In this document: positions 41,117-53,720 of the stretch, one piece after another
How the letters are laid out: each line of letters opens with the position of its first letter
How positions within the stretch are numbered: position 1 is the stretch's first letter
From: Ryuthela nishihirai
Taxonomy: Eukaryota; Arthropoda; Arachnida; Araneae; Heptathelidae
Direction: 5' to 3'
DNA length: 64,000 bases
Assembly: GCA_038380435.1 (NCBI GenBank)
Contig: JAWZYU010000119.1
Location: 1 to 64,000, forward strand
Translations under genes and position numbers: made by a program
The notes under the pieces: model-generated
Database searches by the model: none
Told to the model about the DNA's origin: nothing
Seen by the model: the letters and a program-made list of their open reading frames with translations, nothing else

Positions 41117-41227
41117 CTATAGGTCCTGCCATCCTCACAGACCTTCTACTATGGCATATAAACTGACAGGCTCCTGTCAGACCTCTGTGGCAAGCAGCTG
41201 CTTGAGGGGGTATTTATTTATTTATTT
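41117..41227 (+). mobile_element. SINE A 3' half, unit 2
   Basis: Copy of 12,030-12,140. The TATTTA tail differs slightly in length. Confidence 0.82.
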
Positions 41228-41791
41228 TTTTATAAAACCTGAAATAAATATTAAGACATTTAAGTTGTGTTGTCTCTTCACTCTAAATAACATCCAGCAT
41301 ACTCTGAAGGGTAAATACCAGTTGGTATTAAAAATTGGTGAATCTCGAAAAATAATACCTTGATGCATTCATGGGAAATCTGGAAAATATCCTTTCTGGT
41401 TATTGCTGCATTGTAGCTAATTAAAGCTAAATTAATAAACTATTAATCTTCAAATAACAGTTCACAAACATTAAAACAAATCCTCCACATTGTAAAATTA
41501 AACACTAAGAGTATTATATACACATTACTTGATATCCCAAATATTTGTTTATTGAAATATTACTAACAGATCTGCCAATGGTCACATTTAGTTTATGCTA
41601 AAGTTTAAACTATTATATGAAAAAGCCATAAAAGATGAATATTTGCTTAGGCACTATTTTTTTCACTGCAATTACATGTAACAGGCTACTACTGAATAAT
41701 ATGTGCACCCACATCACTAATTCTGTCCTATTTCTAACAAAAAAACAGTTTGTGACACTACATAATTAACATGAAACAGTACTTGCAATTC

Positions 41792-42220
41792 ATATTCAAT
41801 AATGCTCAACCATTTCAAAGAAAAAAAAAAACAGCAGTTTAAATAATTTGAAGTGATTGGTTCACGTGCCAGTTATGGCACTCGAAAGAATTGTTGTTGT
41901 AGATTATCAGCAACACAGACAGATATTCAATAATGCTCAACCATTGAAAAGAAACAAGTGAAATTTGCCAAAAGAAAAATAGCAGTTTAAATAATTTGAA
42001 GTGATTGGTTCACGTGCCAGTTATGGCACTCGAAAGAATTGGTGTTGTAGATTATCAGCAACACAGACAGATATTCAATAATGCTCAACCATTTAAAAGA
42101 AACAAGTGAAATTTGCCAAAAAAAAAAAAGCAGTTTAAATAATTTGAAGTGATCGGTTCACATGCCATTTATGGCACTCGAAAGAATTGGTGTTGTAGAT
42201 TATCAGCAACACAGACAGTA
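41792..42220. repeat. 147-bp tandem repeat, three copies
   Basis: ATTCAATAATGCTCAACCA begins units at 41,794, 41,924 and 42,073. The first is shortened by a deletion before its A-run. Unit 1 of the macrosatellite has only two copies. Confidence 0.9.
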
Positions 42221-42360
42221 CTGATGGCGTACATATTAAACTTGGAGCGAAACATTTAGTAACCCTTAATTTCATGATAGCCACTGAATATCTTTTGGGG
42301 AGTCTATCAATGATAGGCTTGCTTATCAACAAAGTATGCTTGGTTTCTGATAAAAGGGAC

Positions 42361-42500
42361 ATCGGTAGGCATAGATGTCTGTGTTGTTTTTTTGCTGAGG
42401 TTCAGCCATAACCTTAAACCTCAGAGACCTTGCATTATAGCATAAAAACAGACACTGTTAGACCTCTATGACAAGCAGCTGCTTGAAGGGTTTTTTATAA
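42361..42500 (+). mobile_element. SINE A diverged copy, unit 2
   Basis: Copy of 13,141-13,280. Confidence 0.7.
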
Positions 42501-42884
42501 CTCGCTAACATTTGGAAAAAATTTATCCCTTAAGGGCTTATGACGTAGATATTATTGAATAGAAATTTTAATTGAGATTTAACTTAAAAAAAAGTTGATT
42601 AAAAATGGAGATAGTTTAACTCATAATCAACATGTTGTGGTTTAATATGAAATTAAATAATAAGCACTACGTTTAACTCATTACACGTTTCTAAGCCTAA
42701 AACATACAGTAATAGTACTGAAACCAAATATTTAAAATATAATAAAGTACACTCACCTGGAAACTTAAATGGCATCGAAATGCTTATTTGAAGTATCTAG
42801 AAAACTTTTTAAAATGTTACGGTTGAAGAATGTCACAACTTGGCTACATGAAAATCAGACTGGCGCCATTATTAGAAAAAAGAT

Positions 42885-43078
42885 AATAAATACCCCCTTA
42901 AGCAGCTGCTTGCCACAGAGGTCTGACAGGAGCATGTCAGTTTATATGCCAGAGTAGAAGGTCTGAGAGGATGGCAGGACCTCAGCAGAAAAACGACACA
43001 TGCATCCATGCCTTACCTGGGGCTCGAACCCAGGTCCCTTAGATCAGTAGCCCAGTGCGCTAACCACTCAGCCAACAA
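42885..43078 (-). mobile_element. SINE A complete copy, unit 2
   Basis: Copy of 13,665-13,858; one substitution in the A-box region (CCAGTGCGC for CCAGCGCGC on the plus strand). Confidence 0.85.
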
Positions 43079-43084
43079 ACTTGA

Positions 43085-43565
43085 AATAATTAACTGCGTA
43101 CTAGTAGTAGTAATACCTTATATAAACTGATGAGAAAAATACAATTTTAGTATTCTCAGGTAATTCTGTCACACATCAATTCGCTTCATAATCAATGATT
43201 CCTTACCAGAGTCCTAGGTTTTCGTACAAATCCATATTGGACATTCGCGACATCTAGTTTTGTATCACGGTCAATATTTAAAGTAAGAAAAATTAATGCA
43301 CCTAGAAAATAAATCATCTTGTTGTTAACGACGAAAATAAACTTTCGCAATAAATGAAAGCACAGCTTCTTTTCACAACAACACTGGGAATACGTCTTTA
43401 GCAATTTGCCTCGTAAATATGCACTGGAAGGATGTCGTTATTGCAAACTTTAAATCATTTAACTGCGTAGTAGTAGTAGTGATACCTTAAATAAACTGAT
43501 CAGAAAAATACAACTTTAGTAAGTATTAATAAATCACTTCGCTTCATAATCAATGACTACTTACC
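43085..43565. repeat. Dispersed repeat D, unit 2
   Basis: Copies of 13,865-14,230 and 14,240-14,345. Confidence 0.8.
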
Positions 43566-44461
43566 GTGTTTGAAAATTTCAAAGGGCAAGGTCTACTTTT
43601 GAAATCTTCAACACTGCAATGAGGCGAGGCCTCCCCGTCCCCCTCTCCTCCCGCAGCTCCCACAAATAGGGAGGCAGGCGGAGAAGGGAGGGAAAAAAGG
43701 TGGCCCTCTACACACTACAGTATTGTTCGATGCCGGTGTCTACTCATATGGCCAAGTACGACCACTGGGGGCTGACACCCTGCAACTTTTATACTCAATA
43801 TAACAAAAAGGAACAGAAAAGAGAATTTGTGGGGGCCACGAGAATGCAAATTGCAAGAGAACCCCATGGCAGATTCCCACAAATAAATACTTTTTGAACT
43901 CTTAAAGATATATGTTTTCTTATAGTATAGTCAAAAGCGATAAAAAATTGGTTTCAGTAAGGGGGGGGGGGTCGAATTTCTAAAAGTGTGTGATTTGAAA
44001 GCAGACGAATGATAGAGATTTTGGTGGGCCATGGGGGAGCAGAATGCAAGAGAACCCCATGGGCTATTCCCACAAGTGAGCACTTTTTGGAATCTTAAAG
44101 AACTGTAGTATGATATGGTAAAGGCAAAAGTGATAAAAAAATTGGTTACGAAAGGTTAAATTTCTGAAAATGTGAAATTTAGGGTTGTGGTCCAAAATAG
44201 TGAATTGTAAGAGATGAGTAAGATAAAGAAGCCTAGAGAAGAGTAGAATAAAAAGTATTGTGAAATGTAGAAGGTAGGAAGAGAAAAAAGGATGAGTAAG
44301 AAAGAATGATATGGTAAGGGGGGGGGGGAAAGACTGTGTAAAGTGTGGAAATAGAAAGAAAGAGGTGAGAGAGATAACAATGTGCAGATGAGCTATCAAG
44401 GAGCAGGAATAATGTGGGAACTGCTTAGATGTGTGGTAAGCACCACAGAAGAAAATATTTG
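43566..44461 (-). other. LINE 3' flank, unit 2
   Basis: Copy of 14,346-15,241 with the same 195-bp duplication. Confidence 0.5.
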
Positions 44462-46534
44462 TCATGGGGGAAGAACGGATTTGTCACGTTTTCTATAAAC
44501 TTTAGTGATCGTTTTTGTTTTTTCAAAAATGGCTGTAGTGGATGTCTCTGTATGTTCAGGTTGCAATTGGCATCTGGAGAGCCAAATTTGGTATTTAGCT
44601 ATGCTAATTACCCAATTGATGATATAGTGTTTCTTATTAGGGTACTGTTGTAGATCATGAAATCTCACTGCTCCTAACAATGGTGTTGCTATCTGGAGCC
44701 ATTGGCCTACTTTAGTCCAGATCTTGATAGCATACCAGCAGTGATCAATGCTTTCTCTGGTGGGGCATCTTAGGCAATTATGAGAAGCAATGAACCCACA
44801 ATGTCTTCTTCTCGAATTTGTGCACACTATATTATGAGCTACCTTCGAATTAAAATTTCTCGTAGTCCTTTCTAAATGTGTGCTAGCAATGTTGGTCCAG
44901 GCCTTAGGCCAATTAATATTTGGGTAAAGCTGTTGAAAGCTGGTGGGATTGAAAGTCTGAATAGTTGCGTACAATTGTTTTTTATTAATGGGGCTGGGTA
45001 TTGGACCTCTATTGTGTACGAGTGTAATTATGGAAGGTAGAATCTTATAATGTGTGTTGTGCTCCGTGATTTTGGGCCCAGAATAATTATTGTGTGTACA
45101 TAAATGTTTAGTGTGGAAGAAAGAAAAATAATTTAGTAGTAAGAAAGATGGGATAGTGGGTGTGTTTAAAATTCTCTTTATATCCTCTTACACATTGTGG
45201 TGATATTTGGAATGGCAAGTCCACCCAGGTTGACTGGGTTGTGAAGTGTCTCACGTTTAACGAACTCTGGCTTGCCATTCCAAATAAAATTAAAAAATGA
45301 GTTTATTCAATTTTGTAATGTATGACTGATTAGGAGGGTTCACAGTAGCTATATAAGATATTTTGGGAATTATGCTTGATTTGACAAGTTTAGCTCTGTT
45401 GTAGGTGGAAATATCAAAATCTTTCCATTTGGCAATGGTGTGTTCCATATTTTGTAAAAGTGTAGTATATGTTTGTGTACAAAATCCAAATCTATTATAG
45501 CCGACACCTAAAATTTTAATAGGGTTATCTGTAAATCCAATATGAGTTACTAAAGACCTGTCCCAAGTTCCCCAACATAAGGAAGAAATTTTATTGTTAT
45601 TGAGGGATAGGCCTGTAGTTTTAATAAAATAAGTCATAAATTTTAAATATTCTATTGACAGAAAACTCATTAGTAGCGAAAAGAACTAAGTCATCAGCAT
45701 AAGCTGAGACTTTGAGCCTATTTCTGGTCCCTGGGAGAGAGATACCAGAAATTTGTGTGTCTGATAAAAAAAGTCGATCACCAAGACAAAAAGCAATGGA
45801 GATAGAGGGCACCCTTGCCTCACCCCTCTGTTCCACGCAATTTTGCCTGATACGTGACCATTCAATTCAACAGTGTAGTTAATATCAGTGTATAAAGTGT
45901 GTACAGCAGAAATAAAATTTTGGCCAATCCCATAAATTTCAAGTGTCGTGTAAATGGCTTCTTGAGAAAGAGAATCAAATGCTTTTTTTTTTGGTCTAAA
46001 GAAATAATAGTGGCTCCAATATTCTTGTGGTTAATGTATTCAATTGTGTCTGTCATGAGCCTGTTATTATTTGGAATGTTTCTCCTGGGTACGGCACAAG
46101 ACTGATAAACTGAAGTTATTTCTGGCATTGCCTGTGTTAGTCTGTTGGTGATAATCTTACTGAGTATTTTGTAGTCTGTTGATAAAAGTGTTATGGGTCT
46201 CCAGTTATTCTAAAATGAAAAAAAAAACGTGGTTTTGCATAATAGTGTTATTTTACCTGTTTTCATATCAGTTGTCATTTGTTTGTAGAAATTAAGTATA
46301 AGGATTTTCTAAAATGTTCCAAAAGGTTCTGTAAAATTCTGTTGGGAAGCCATCATCAACTTCAGGACTTTTTTTAAGTTCAAAGCTGAATATAGCTTGT
46401 TTGACTTGCTGTGTACTAATTTCGTTTTCTAATTTGTCTTTTGTTTGTGGGGAAATTTTGGTAACAAATTGTTCGGTTTCATAAAGTTTATTAGTGTCTG
46501 TATTAATATTGTTCAGTTTATTCATCATGTACAT
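44462..46534 (-). pseudogene. LINE ORF2 remnant, unit 2
   Basis: Copy of 15,242-17,313, about 99% identical, with the same missing 5' half and the same main frame breaks. The T-run near 45,990 is one base longer than in unit 1, adding a further frame difference. The YADD box is retained near 45,690-45,701. Confidence 0.9.
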
Positions 46535-47626
46535 TCGCGACGTCTAGTTTTGTATCACGGTCAATATTTAAAGTAAGAAAAATTAATGCACCTGGAAAAT
46601 AAATCGTCTTGTTGTTAACGCCGAAAATAAACTTTCGCAATAAACGAAAGCAAGCATTTAATGTTACTTTGCCATACTGACTGAAATGGCTGGAAATAAC
46701 ATCCGGTTCCATTTCAGTTGGCATACCCGTAACTGGTATGGTACATTTTCTGGAACGGCGTTGGTAAGGTGGGGTCAGGGAGTCTTAGTGGCTCAAAATA
46801 CATGACGTCATGGCATCTCACTGATTTCTGATAGGTTACTATTGATTTTCAGATATTTAACAAATTATTTGAATTATTGATTATTTGAACTATCAAGAAA
46901 AATAATAGCGCTGGGGTCTGGTAGACGGTTTACGTCAACCGTGAACCCTTCCAAAACGAAAGAGGCCCTGGTATCGTACCGCATCATCGTTTCCGCTCTA
47001 ACGAAAGTGATATACGTCACTCCCGGTGCCAAAAATTGGACAGTTTCTATTCCTCTTTCACGATGTCTTTCGCAACAGATTTATAGTCTAAAGACTCGTG
47101 TTTGAAGCAGCACGTAAGTTTCCTCTGTAGCCGACGCTCGGCTGCGAGCTGCTCACGGGCAGCCATTTCGGCCCCTTAGCAATGGCCGCCTCAGGCACCA
47201 AGTTGTAAACAACTATGGCCGAAACCGAAACCACTTTTAAAAGGACAGAAAAACACTCACTAAGTCTCGTGCAAAAGTTCGCACAGGCAGCAAAGAAGTC
47301 AATCCAATACTGTTCTTCAAGATGCCGTCGATTTCCGAGCCGTTTGTTTTGTACGGGCCATTTTCAGGAAATTAACAGTTCACAATCTTAAAAACAAACC
47401 AGAGTCCACAGTTTTCGTACAAATCCATATTGGACATTCGCGACGTCTAGTTTTGTATCACGGTCAATATTTAAAGTAAGAAAAATTAATGCACCTAGAA
47501 AAAAAATCATCTTGTTAACGACGAAAATAAACTTTCGCAATAAATGAACACCGAAAGCAAAGCTTCTTACCAGAACAACACTCGGAAATATTCCTCACAA
47601 ATATGCACTGGAAGGGTGTCGCGCGC
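46528..47626. repeat. Repeat D fragments flanking the promoter-like stretch, unit 2
   Basis: Repeat D at 46,528-46,651 and 47,406-47,626 brackets 46,652-47,405, which keeps the TGACGTCA and the GTAAGT donor match of unit 1. Confidence 0.75.
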
Positions 47627-48586
47627 ACAAATCCACCGTCTCTAATCTCCTAGGGAGAAAGTCTCTTAGGGCCACTAGTGTGCAGTAAATTTAAAACATC
47701 GGGCTTTAGTTAATTACTCGCGCATGCGCCACACAAAACGAAGCTAGTTCTGTTCGCTAGGAAATTTTATACAGTTCGTTAGGAAGGCTTGTGTATCTAA
47801 TCAACAGGAAAGAGTTAAGGAGTGTTAGAACTGGTGGATTTGTTGAATCAACAACTGGTGGATATTTCCAAAGGAAATCCTAAAGAATTGAAATCAATAT
47901 TTCATGTAGTGATGAGATCACACAATGCCAGAATTAGACTGGTGCTGCTGTCCTGGGTGGCCCCACAATTGCATTCCAAAATATTTTTTTTACTTAAGAA
48001 TTCATTGTTTTGTCTTTTAATTTATTACAGTTTACACTTGTTACTTAGTTTCTATGTTTCATTCACACACATAAATAATATCATTTTTATGTGAAATTCG
48101 AAAATGGGTCAATAAATTCATAATAATTGTTGTTTTGACCTGAGAGCCAGAGTCATAGAGAATATTTTTAAATTGACCCCCGTTCTATGCTTTAAGATAT
48201 CAATCATTAAATTTATGAGGTTAACTGAGTTATCTATTTGAAAATTCGTGGTGGAATTCATTATTTTCTACGATAAATGACCGCTCAGTATATTAATTCA
48301 TCGATTGATTGACTTGTGCTGCCATCTATTGACGAAAGAGGCATATGTGGAAATTGAATGTAAAAAGTTTGTGAAGCTGTGAAATTGGGCAGTTGCTTAA
48401 GTGCGACTGAATGCTTGATTACAACCTAAAAAAAACATATTTATAAATGGCTGAGGGATTTTTAACTTATTAATTACTTAGACGGCAAATACTTAAGATA
48501 CTTAGTAAAAATTCAGTTAATAAAGATTTTCACAAGTCAACTTTCAGTGTTTGTTTCCAGTTCAGATATCTGAATAAGAGAGCAAG
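47627..48586. other. AT-rich spacer, unit 2
   Basis: Copy of 18,406-19,365. One substitution removes the stop of the unit-1 short frame, extending it from 79 to 90 codons, as expected for non-coding sequence. Confidence 0.5.
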
Positions 48587-48661
48587 TTGGTTTGTTTTGT
48601 TTCTAAGTCACAGGACCCCCGAGGGCTCAGAGAAGGTTAGGGGTGAGGGGTCAACTGTCAT
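48587..48661 (-). mobile_element. SINE B fragment cut by satellite, unit 2
   Basis: Copy of 19,366-19,440 with two substitutions. Confidence 0.7.
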
Positions 48662-48892
48662 TCCGAGAGGCACTTCGGAACACGAATGTTGCCAGATCCC
48701 TAAACTATTTTAAATAATAGTTGCCAGATACATGTTCTGAACTCTGATCGGAGAGGCGGTTGGGAACAGGAATGTTGCCAGATCCCTAAACTATTTTAAA
48801 TAACAGTTGTCAGATACATGTTCTGATCGGAGAGGCGGTTGGTGACAGGAATGTTGCCAGATCCCTAAACTATTTTAAATAACAGTTGCCAG
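48662..48892. repeat. Satellite C island, unit 2
   Basis: Three TTGCCAGATCCC monomers near 48,688, 48,775 and 48,855, with GATCGGAGAGGCGGTTGG spacers as in 30,334-30,816, not as in the corresponding island at 19,441-19,614. Confidence 0.88.
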
Positions 48893-50288
48893 ATACTTCT
48901 GAGTGTTTTTTAGAGCATTTCTTGACTGTCTGATGCCTTCCCTTGACTTTTTTTTTTTTATCTGTAGAACGGGTCTGTTTGTCGCGGTTAAACCGCTATT
49001 CTGTTGGCGGGAAAGTGCTTAATTCAATTATTCCTTTGTTCTCTGACTGTCTGGGGCTTGCAGACTGTGTCTCTTACACTTTGCTACTGTCCGGTCGCTC
49101 TGCTCTGCACAAATGCAAATGGCGGCTTGTTTTTGGGCTCTATGGGGGAATTTTAGCTGCATTTTGTTCCTGGTTTCTTCTGGGGCTATTTTTGGGGCGT
49201 TATTTTGCTAGATTTAGTTACTTTGGGTGGAATGGGGAACTAAGGGTGTGTTTTGGGAAAGGGGAGGTGGTTTTTTGGGGCGTGGGGAGCCTTTTTTGGG
49301 GGTATTTGGCCACTTTGCATTCTGGGGTTTGTTTTGGCTTTGCGGCTTTTTCTGTCACTTCAGGTTTGTTTTGGGGGGTGACTTCGGGTGTTTTTGGGAC
49401 CTTTTGGGGCGTTTTTGTATACTGCGGACAGCTGGGGTCTGTCGGACGAATGGGGCGTTTTTGGGGTTTTTATGCTCCCTATGGGGTCATTTCCGGTGAC
49501 CTTTCACCCCAGGAAGGGACTCTATTACCCCTACCTCGGGGTCGCTTACGGTCAGTTTGTGACGATTAGGGCGCCCTCTGGGAGCGTTTATGGGCGTGAC
49601 GTTTGGGGCTTTTTATGGGTCACTTCCGGTGGTCGGGATCACTTCCGGTTTAGTGTGGGGGTCACCTGCTGTGAGTTTGACCTTCTGGGTGATTTTGGCA
49701 ATTTTTGGGGCTTTTTTTGAATTTTGGCGAATTTTTTTGTTATTTTTAAGGCGTTTCTTGCTTGTCTGATGCCTTCCCTGCACTTTTTTTTTTTTATCTA
49801 TAGAATGGGTCTGTTTTGTGGCGGTTAAATCGCTATTCCGTGGGCGGGAAATTGAATTATTCCTTTGTTCTCTGACTCACTGGGACTTGCAGCGTGTCTG
49901 TCTTACACTTTTATACTGTCCGGTCACTCTGCTGTTAGCAAATGCAAATGGCGGCGTTTTTTTGGGCTCTATGGGGGAATTTTAGCTGCTTTTTCTTCCT
50001 GGTTTCTTCTGGGGCTATTTCTGGGGCGTTTTATTGCTAGATTTAGTCACTTTGGGTGGTATTGAGCACTAAGGGTGTGTTTTTGGAGAAGGGGGTGGGT
50101 TTTTTGGGGGAGTAGGGAGTGTTTTTTGGGGGTATTTTGGCGCTTTGCATTCTGGGGTTTGTTTTCGCTGTGGGGCTTTTTGCGTCACTTCAGGTGTGTT
50201 TTGGGGGTCACTTCCGGTTCTTTGGGGACTTTTCATTATACTGGGGCCTGTCGGAACACTGGGGGTTTTTTGGGGTTATTTTTTTTTA
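48893..50288 (+). repeat. G/T-rich block IV (block I type at the block II position)
   Basis: Two modules with AAATGCAAATGGCGGC at 49,111 and 49,940. The details (GCACAAATG, TTAGCAAATG, GGCAATTTTTGG, CACTGGGGG) match blocks I and III, not the three-module block II that occupies this place in unit 1. Confidence 0.9.
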
Positions 50289-50545
50289 ATGTTCAGCTCC
50301 ACCCTCCTGCGATGTGACCGTGCTATATCTAAGGAGCTCCTCAATTGAACTCTTGAAACAATATTCCACACTAGCCATCAGAAATAATCAATTCATTTAT
50401 TCACTTTCCTTACTGGCATTCTTCATTGCTTTAAAAACATGGATGCCTACAGTTAGATTCCTACGTCAGTATCTTTTAAAACTTGTGGAGCCTTTTTTTC
50501 CTAATCTCTTATCTTTTAGGACTATTAACGCAAAGGATTCATAGG
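50289..50545 (+). repeat. Module M2, unit 2 second copy
   Basis: Matches 32,189-32,444 (GAAACAATATTCCACACTAG) rather than 21,816-22,075. Confidence 0.75.
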
Positions 50546-50579
50546 CACTTCGTATTAGACTACATATGGATTTCGAATA

Positions 50580-50790
50580 TTTTGTAAAAACAAATTGGCT
50601 TAGTAAAAATTACTCTTAAATAATATAACATTATTTTTGTGCTTCTCTTAATAAATAAGAATAATGATATTATTTGATGATCTCAATACTTTCTTAAAAT
50701 CTTTATGAAATTACATATTTGAAAAAGTTCCTAAGTTTTATGTTTCGAAGAATTCAAACATTTTTTTTTCTATTTACAACTTCACAGAGC
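50580..50790 (+). repeat. Module M3, unit 2 second copy
   Basis: Carries the GATGATCTCAATAC and GAATAATG variants of 22,110-22,320, so the lineage switches back at about 50,550. Confidence 0.75.
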
Positions 50791-50864
50791 TCTCTCTCCA
50801 TAACTTTAAGGAAGCCACATTTCAATAAACTTTTACATGTTAAGGCGAACTCATTGTTGGGAGA

Positions 50865-51480
50865 GAGCTAAAAATAGACCCTCGCGCAGTGCGAGAAATG
50901 TCGCTGCTTCTGCAGGTGTTCGCTAGCCATGCTGCTTTAACGGAAATTCAGTTGGATGTGTTCTTTTGTAAAACTTCGCTGATATAGATATAAATGAAAT
51001 CTCTAATAATATTTTAATAAGTATTATTAAAGAAATTAAAATCAAAGTACAATATATAATAATACTTAATTACTAATAGTAATAACCTTACAATTTTTTT
51101 TTTACTTATGTAATCAGCATATATTAAAATACTGGAATCCCATTGGTTCTACGTGGTAGAAGTAAAGTTCGCGCTCTTTTTTCAATGTAAAGGAATTCTA
51201 ATAATTTTCGACGAATAAGAATAACTTTACTGATTCGTCCTCACTTGGCTTTAAAGAGAAGAAGGGCGTCTCATTATAATTCGTAAAAAAGGAATTCTTT
51301 TTCTTACTAGCAGGACTGAAAGGGGGGGGGGGGGGGTATCGATTTTTATCCCTAACGAGATAGATAGATAAATAAATATTTTTAACCCATCACAGCTCGG
51401 GAAGCAGATGAAGAAAGGGTTAAAATGGCTCCTAGTATTTTAATTGGATAGCGAGCTAGATTAAGAATACCTTAAAGTGG
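50865..51480. repeat. TATA-type module plus ~0.55 kb absent from unit 1
   Basis: CTAAAAATAGACCCTCGCGC, CTTCTGCAGGTGTT, then ATTCAGTTGGATGTGTTC as at 6,509-6,660. Then comes AT-rich sequence, and from about 51,303 a copy of 3,604-3,760 with a G15 run in place of GGG. It rejoins unit 1 at GTTTCGGAA. The junction in unit 1 (22,452) has short homology, so a deletion there is likely. Confidence 0.75.
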
Positions 51481-51518
51481 CGTTTCGGAAAGGAGATAAT
51501 GGAAAATACGATATTCGT

Positions 51519-51817
51519 AAAAAATGGAAAAGTACAATTTACCGGCTATTAACAATTCCGTTAATAGCCGATACGCCATACTTTTCTATGGGCCACACTT
51601 CGACCAGCGCCCGCCAGTGTCGCCTGCGCTGAGACTCCAAGCTGCCGAATGCTCGGAGACCTGCGCAGGCGCCACTGGTGACTTCGGGGGCTAGCTCACT
51701 ATCCCGTGTGGCCAGAGGATAGTGATCGCGAGTCCCCCCCTACCCCCCAAACACGAAGAAATCCACACATCCAACGCCTTGGGGCAGAGGAAAATGCGGT
51801 TCGTGGGAAAGGTTTAC
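51519..51817 (-). ncRNA. Candidate structured RNA, copy 2
   Basis: H1 51,543-51,570 has 11 bp, one more A-T pair than copy 1 and inserted symmetrically. The long stem pairs 51,614-51,629 with 51,663-51,678. H2 is TCACTATCC 51,696-51,704 with GGATAGTGA 51,717-51,725: five of nine pairs differ from copy 1 and all remain paired. CACGAA 51,752-51,757 pairs with TTCGTG 51,800-51,805. The loop TGTGGCC (51,707-51,713) and GGCCACA (51,591-51,597) are unchanged. The sequence inside the CACGAA stem is unlike copy 1. TATA-like box at 51,849-51,836 and T6 at 51,524-51,519 on the minus strand. Confidence 0.5.
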
Positions 51818-51835
51818 AATCTAGGCCAACAGCCA

Positions 51836-51849
51836 ATTTGCTTATATAG
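51836..51849 (-). promoter_or_regulatory. TATA-like box, unit 2
   Basis: CTATATAAGCAAAT on the minus strand, identical to 22,818-22,831. Confidence 0.4.
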
Positions 51850-52141
51850 TAGGTGAATGCAGCCTTTATAAATTAGCGGTAGCTAATATTTCCAAGGTTG
51901 CGTCGTTAAGAATAAGGAATCTGGCAACGTAAAAAATCTGACCGGCGGTCATTCGTTAGAGGTCGTCGAGATCTAATTAACTGGCAACTTTCATTCCACT
52001 AGGTCGAGTAGAGTTTTTTTTAAAGCCGTCCGAAGGCCCCATAGGAATAACATGGAGGAAACCGTCCGAACACTTGGAAAACCTAGGTCGAACAACCGGT
52101 TTAATGACGTCACGCAACCACGTTGGCAGAAGTTCGCACTC

Positions 52142-52214
52142 TTCCCAGAATGCATTTCGCAGAGGTTGGGACTATTCCCACAATGCACCGTTGTTTTTTT
52201 TTTCCCACAATGCA
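52142..52214. promoter_or_regulatory. Three ZNF143/Staf-like motifs, unit 2
   Basis: At 52,142-52,154, 52,175-52,187 and 52,202-52,214, unchanged from 23,125-23,196. Confidence 0.5.
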
Positions 52215-52470
52215 TCGGGTGAGAATCTTGCGTAAATTGAGAGAATGAGTACGTAGTGACGTCATAGTTCAAAACAGTGGAAAACTTCAGATACATTTTT
52301 TATCCAGAAAGCGCGGGAAACGGACCAATCTAAAGTGACCACCAGATGTCCCCCCAAGAGTACTACACATTGACCCCATTGGTCAGTCCGCAAAGCCCCC
52401 CCATTTCGTAAAAAACGGTGACGTAATGGTCCACTTTGGACGCAAAAAACACACCCTTCCATTGGGAACA

Positions 52471-52484
52471 GCGCCACCTAGCGG
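52471..52484 (-). promoter_or_regulatory. CTCF-like site, unit 2
   Basis: Same 14-mer as 23,453-23,466. Confidence 0.5.
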
Positions 52485-52488
52485 TGGA

Positions 52489-53398
52489 AGCTTGTAGAAA
52501 ACGGGTGCCCCAAAGTGCCCACAAAGTCTCGAAACCAAAGGTCCAATAGGAAGAGAGAAAAGTTTAAAAAACAGAATTTGAAAAGTCACGTGACTCAGTT
52601 TTTTTTCTAGTTTGCAATGATCTAGCAGCAGCAGGTGCAGTGCCACTGCCACTGCCACTACTCTATCACGTAGAAATCTCACTGCGCATTCCATCTGCGC
52701 ATGACGTCGATGGCCATAGAAGCAGAAATGAATGACGTCAGAAATAAATAAAGAACCAATAAGAATAACTTGCCTTTAAAAAAAAAAAAGGGCGTTTTTT
52801 ATAATTCGGACGTGTTACTAGAAAAAAATCGACCCTTTAAACTACTTAAAAATATTTTTTAAAACTTTTTAGATATTTTAAATAAGCATCAGTGTAGAAG
52901 TAGAGATAAATAATTATTTTTAACCAATCAGATTCAAACTTTAAGATGCCAACGGATTTCATTGAAACTCTGTGACATAAGAAGTACATGGCACATCCCA
53001 TCTGCGCATAGCTATGACGTTTAACATTATATCGATATAATATTAATATCCCTATATCGTCATCGAGGAACCAATCACATAGTAGCTTAAGGATGACATC
53101 ATCTAATAATTATCCTAATATATATCCCATTATAATACCTTTGCGCATTCCATCTGAGCATATCTATGACATCATACACAACTACAGCGCATCCCATCTG
53201 AGCATATCAATGACGTCATACATGACTTGTCATATATAGACAGCCTTATGACGTCACGTCTATTTAAGCCAATCACAGCACACCATTGTCACGTGACTAC
53301 TTTTAACCAATCAATTCAAACCTTAATAGTCACATGACTCTATACCTCAACTCCATAGGTTTAACATTACTAATGCTTTCCTACGGATCATACTAAAT
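52489..53398. promoter_or_regulatory. CRE-rich stretch, unit 2
   Basis: Copy of 23,471-24,380 with the TGACGTCA sites and the degenerate GCGCAT...CATCTG repeat retained. Confidence 0.5.
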
Positions 53399-53720
53399 TT
53401 TTTTTCTATCTCCAGCTATCCACCCCTCGGAGGGGACCATAGTTTCTCTATGGACACCTTCGATTGAACTCGACCCATGTTAACCTACGAGTAATCTCCG
53501 CCTAACACTCCATCACTCTAGCCATCAGAAATAATCAATTAATTATTTATTTATTACTACCATAACTTTTAACGATCTGGCATCTGGCATCCTTCTTCAT
53601 ATCTCATCAACAACATGGATGCCCACAGGTATTATAATCACGTATCTATTAATACACTTCTGGTCGTCTATTTTAACGCCTTTCTTATCATTCTTTCAGT
53701 CCTTCCTTTCTCATCTCACA
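53399..53720 (+). repeat. Module M2 diverged copy, unit 2
   Basis: Copy of 24,381-24,700. Confidence 0.6.
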
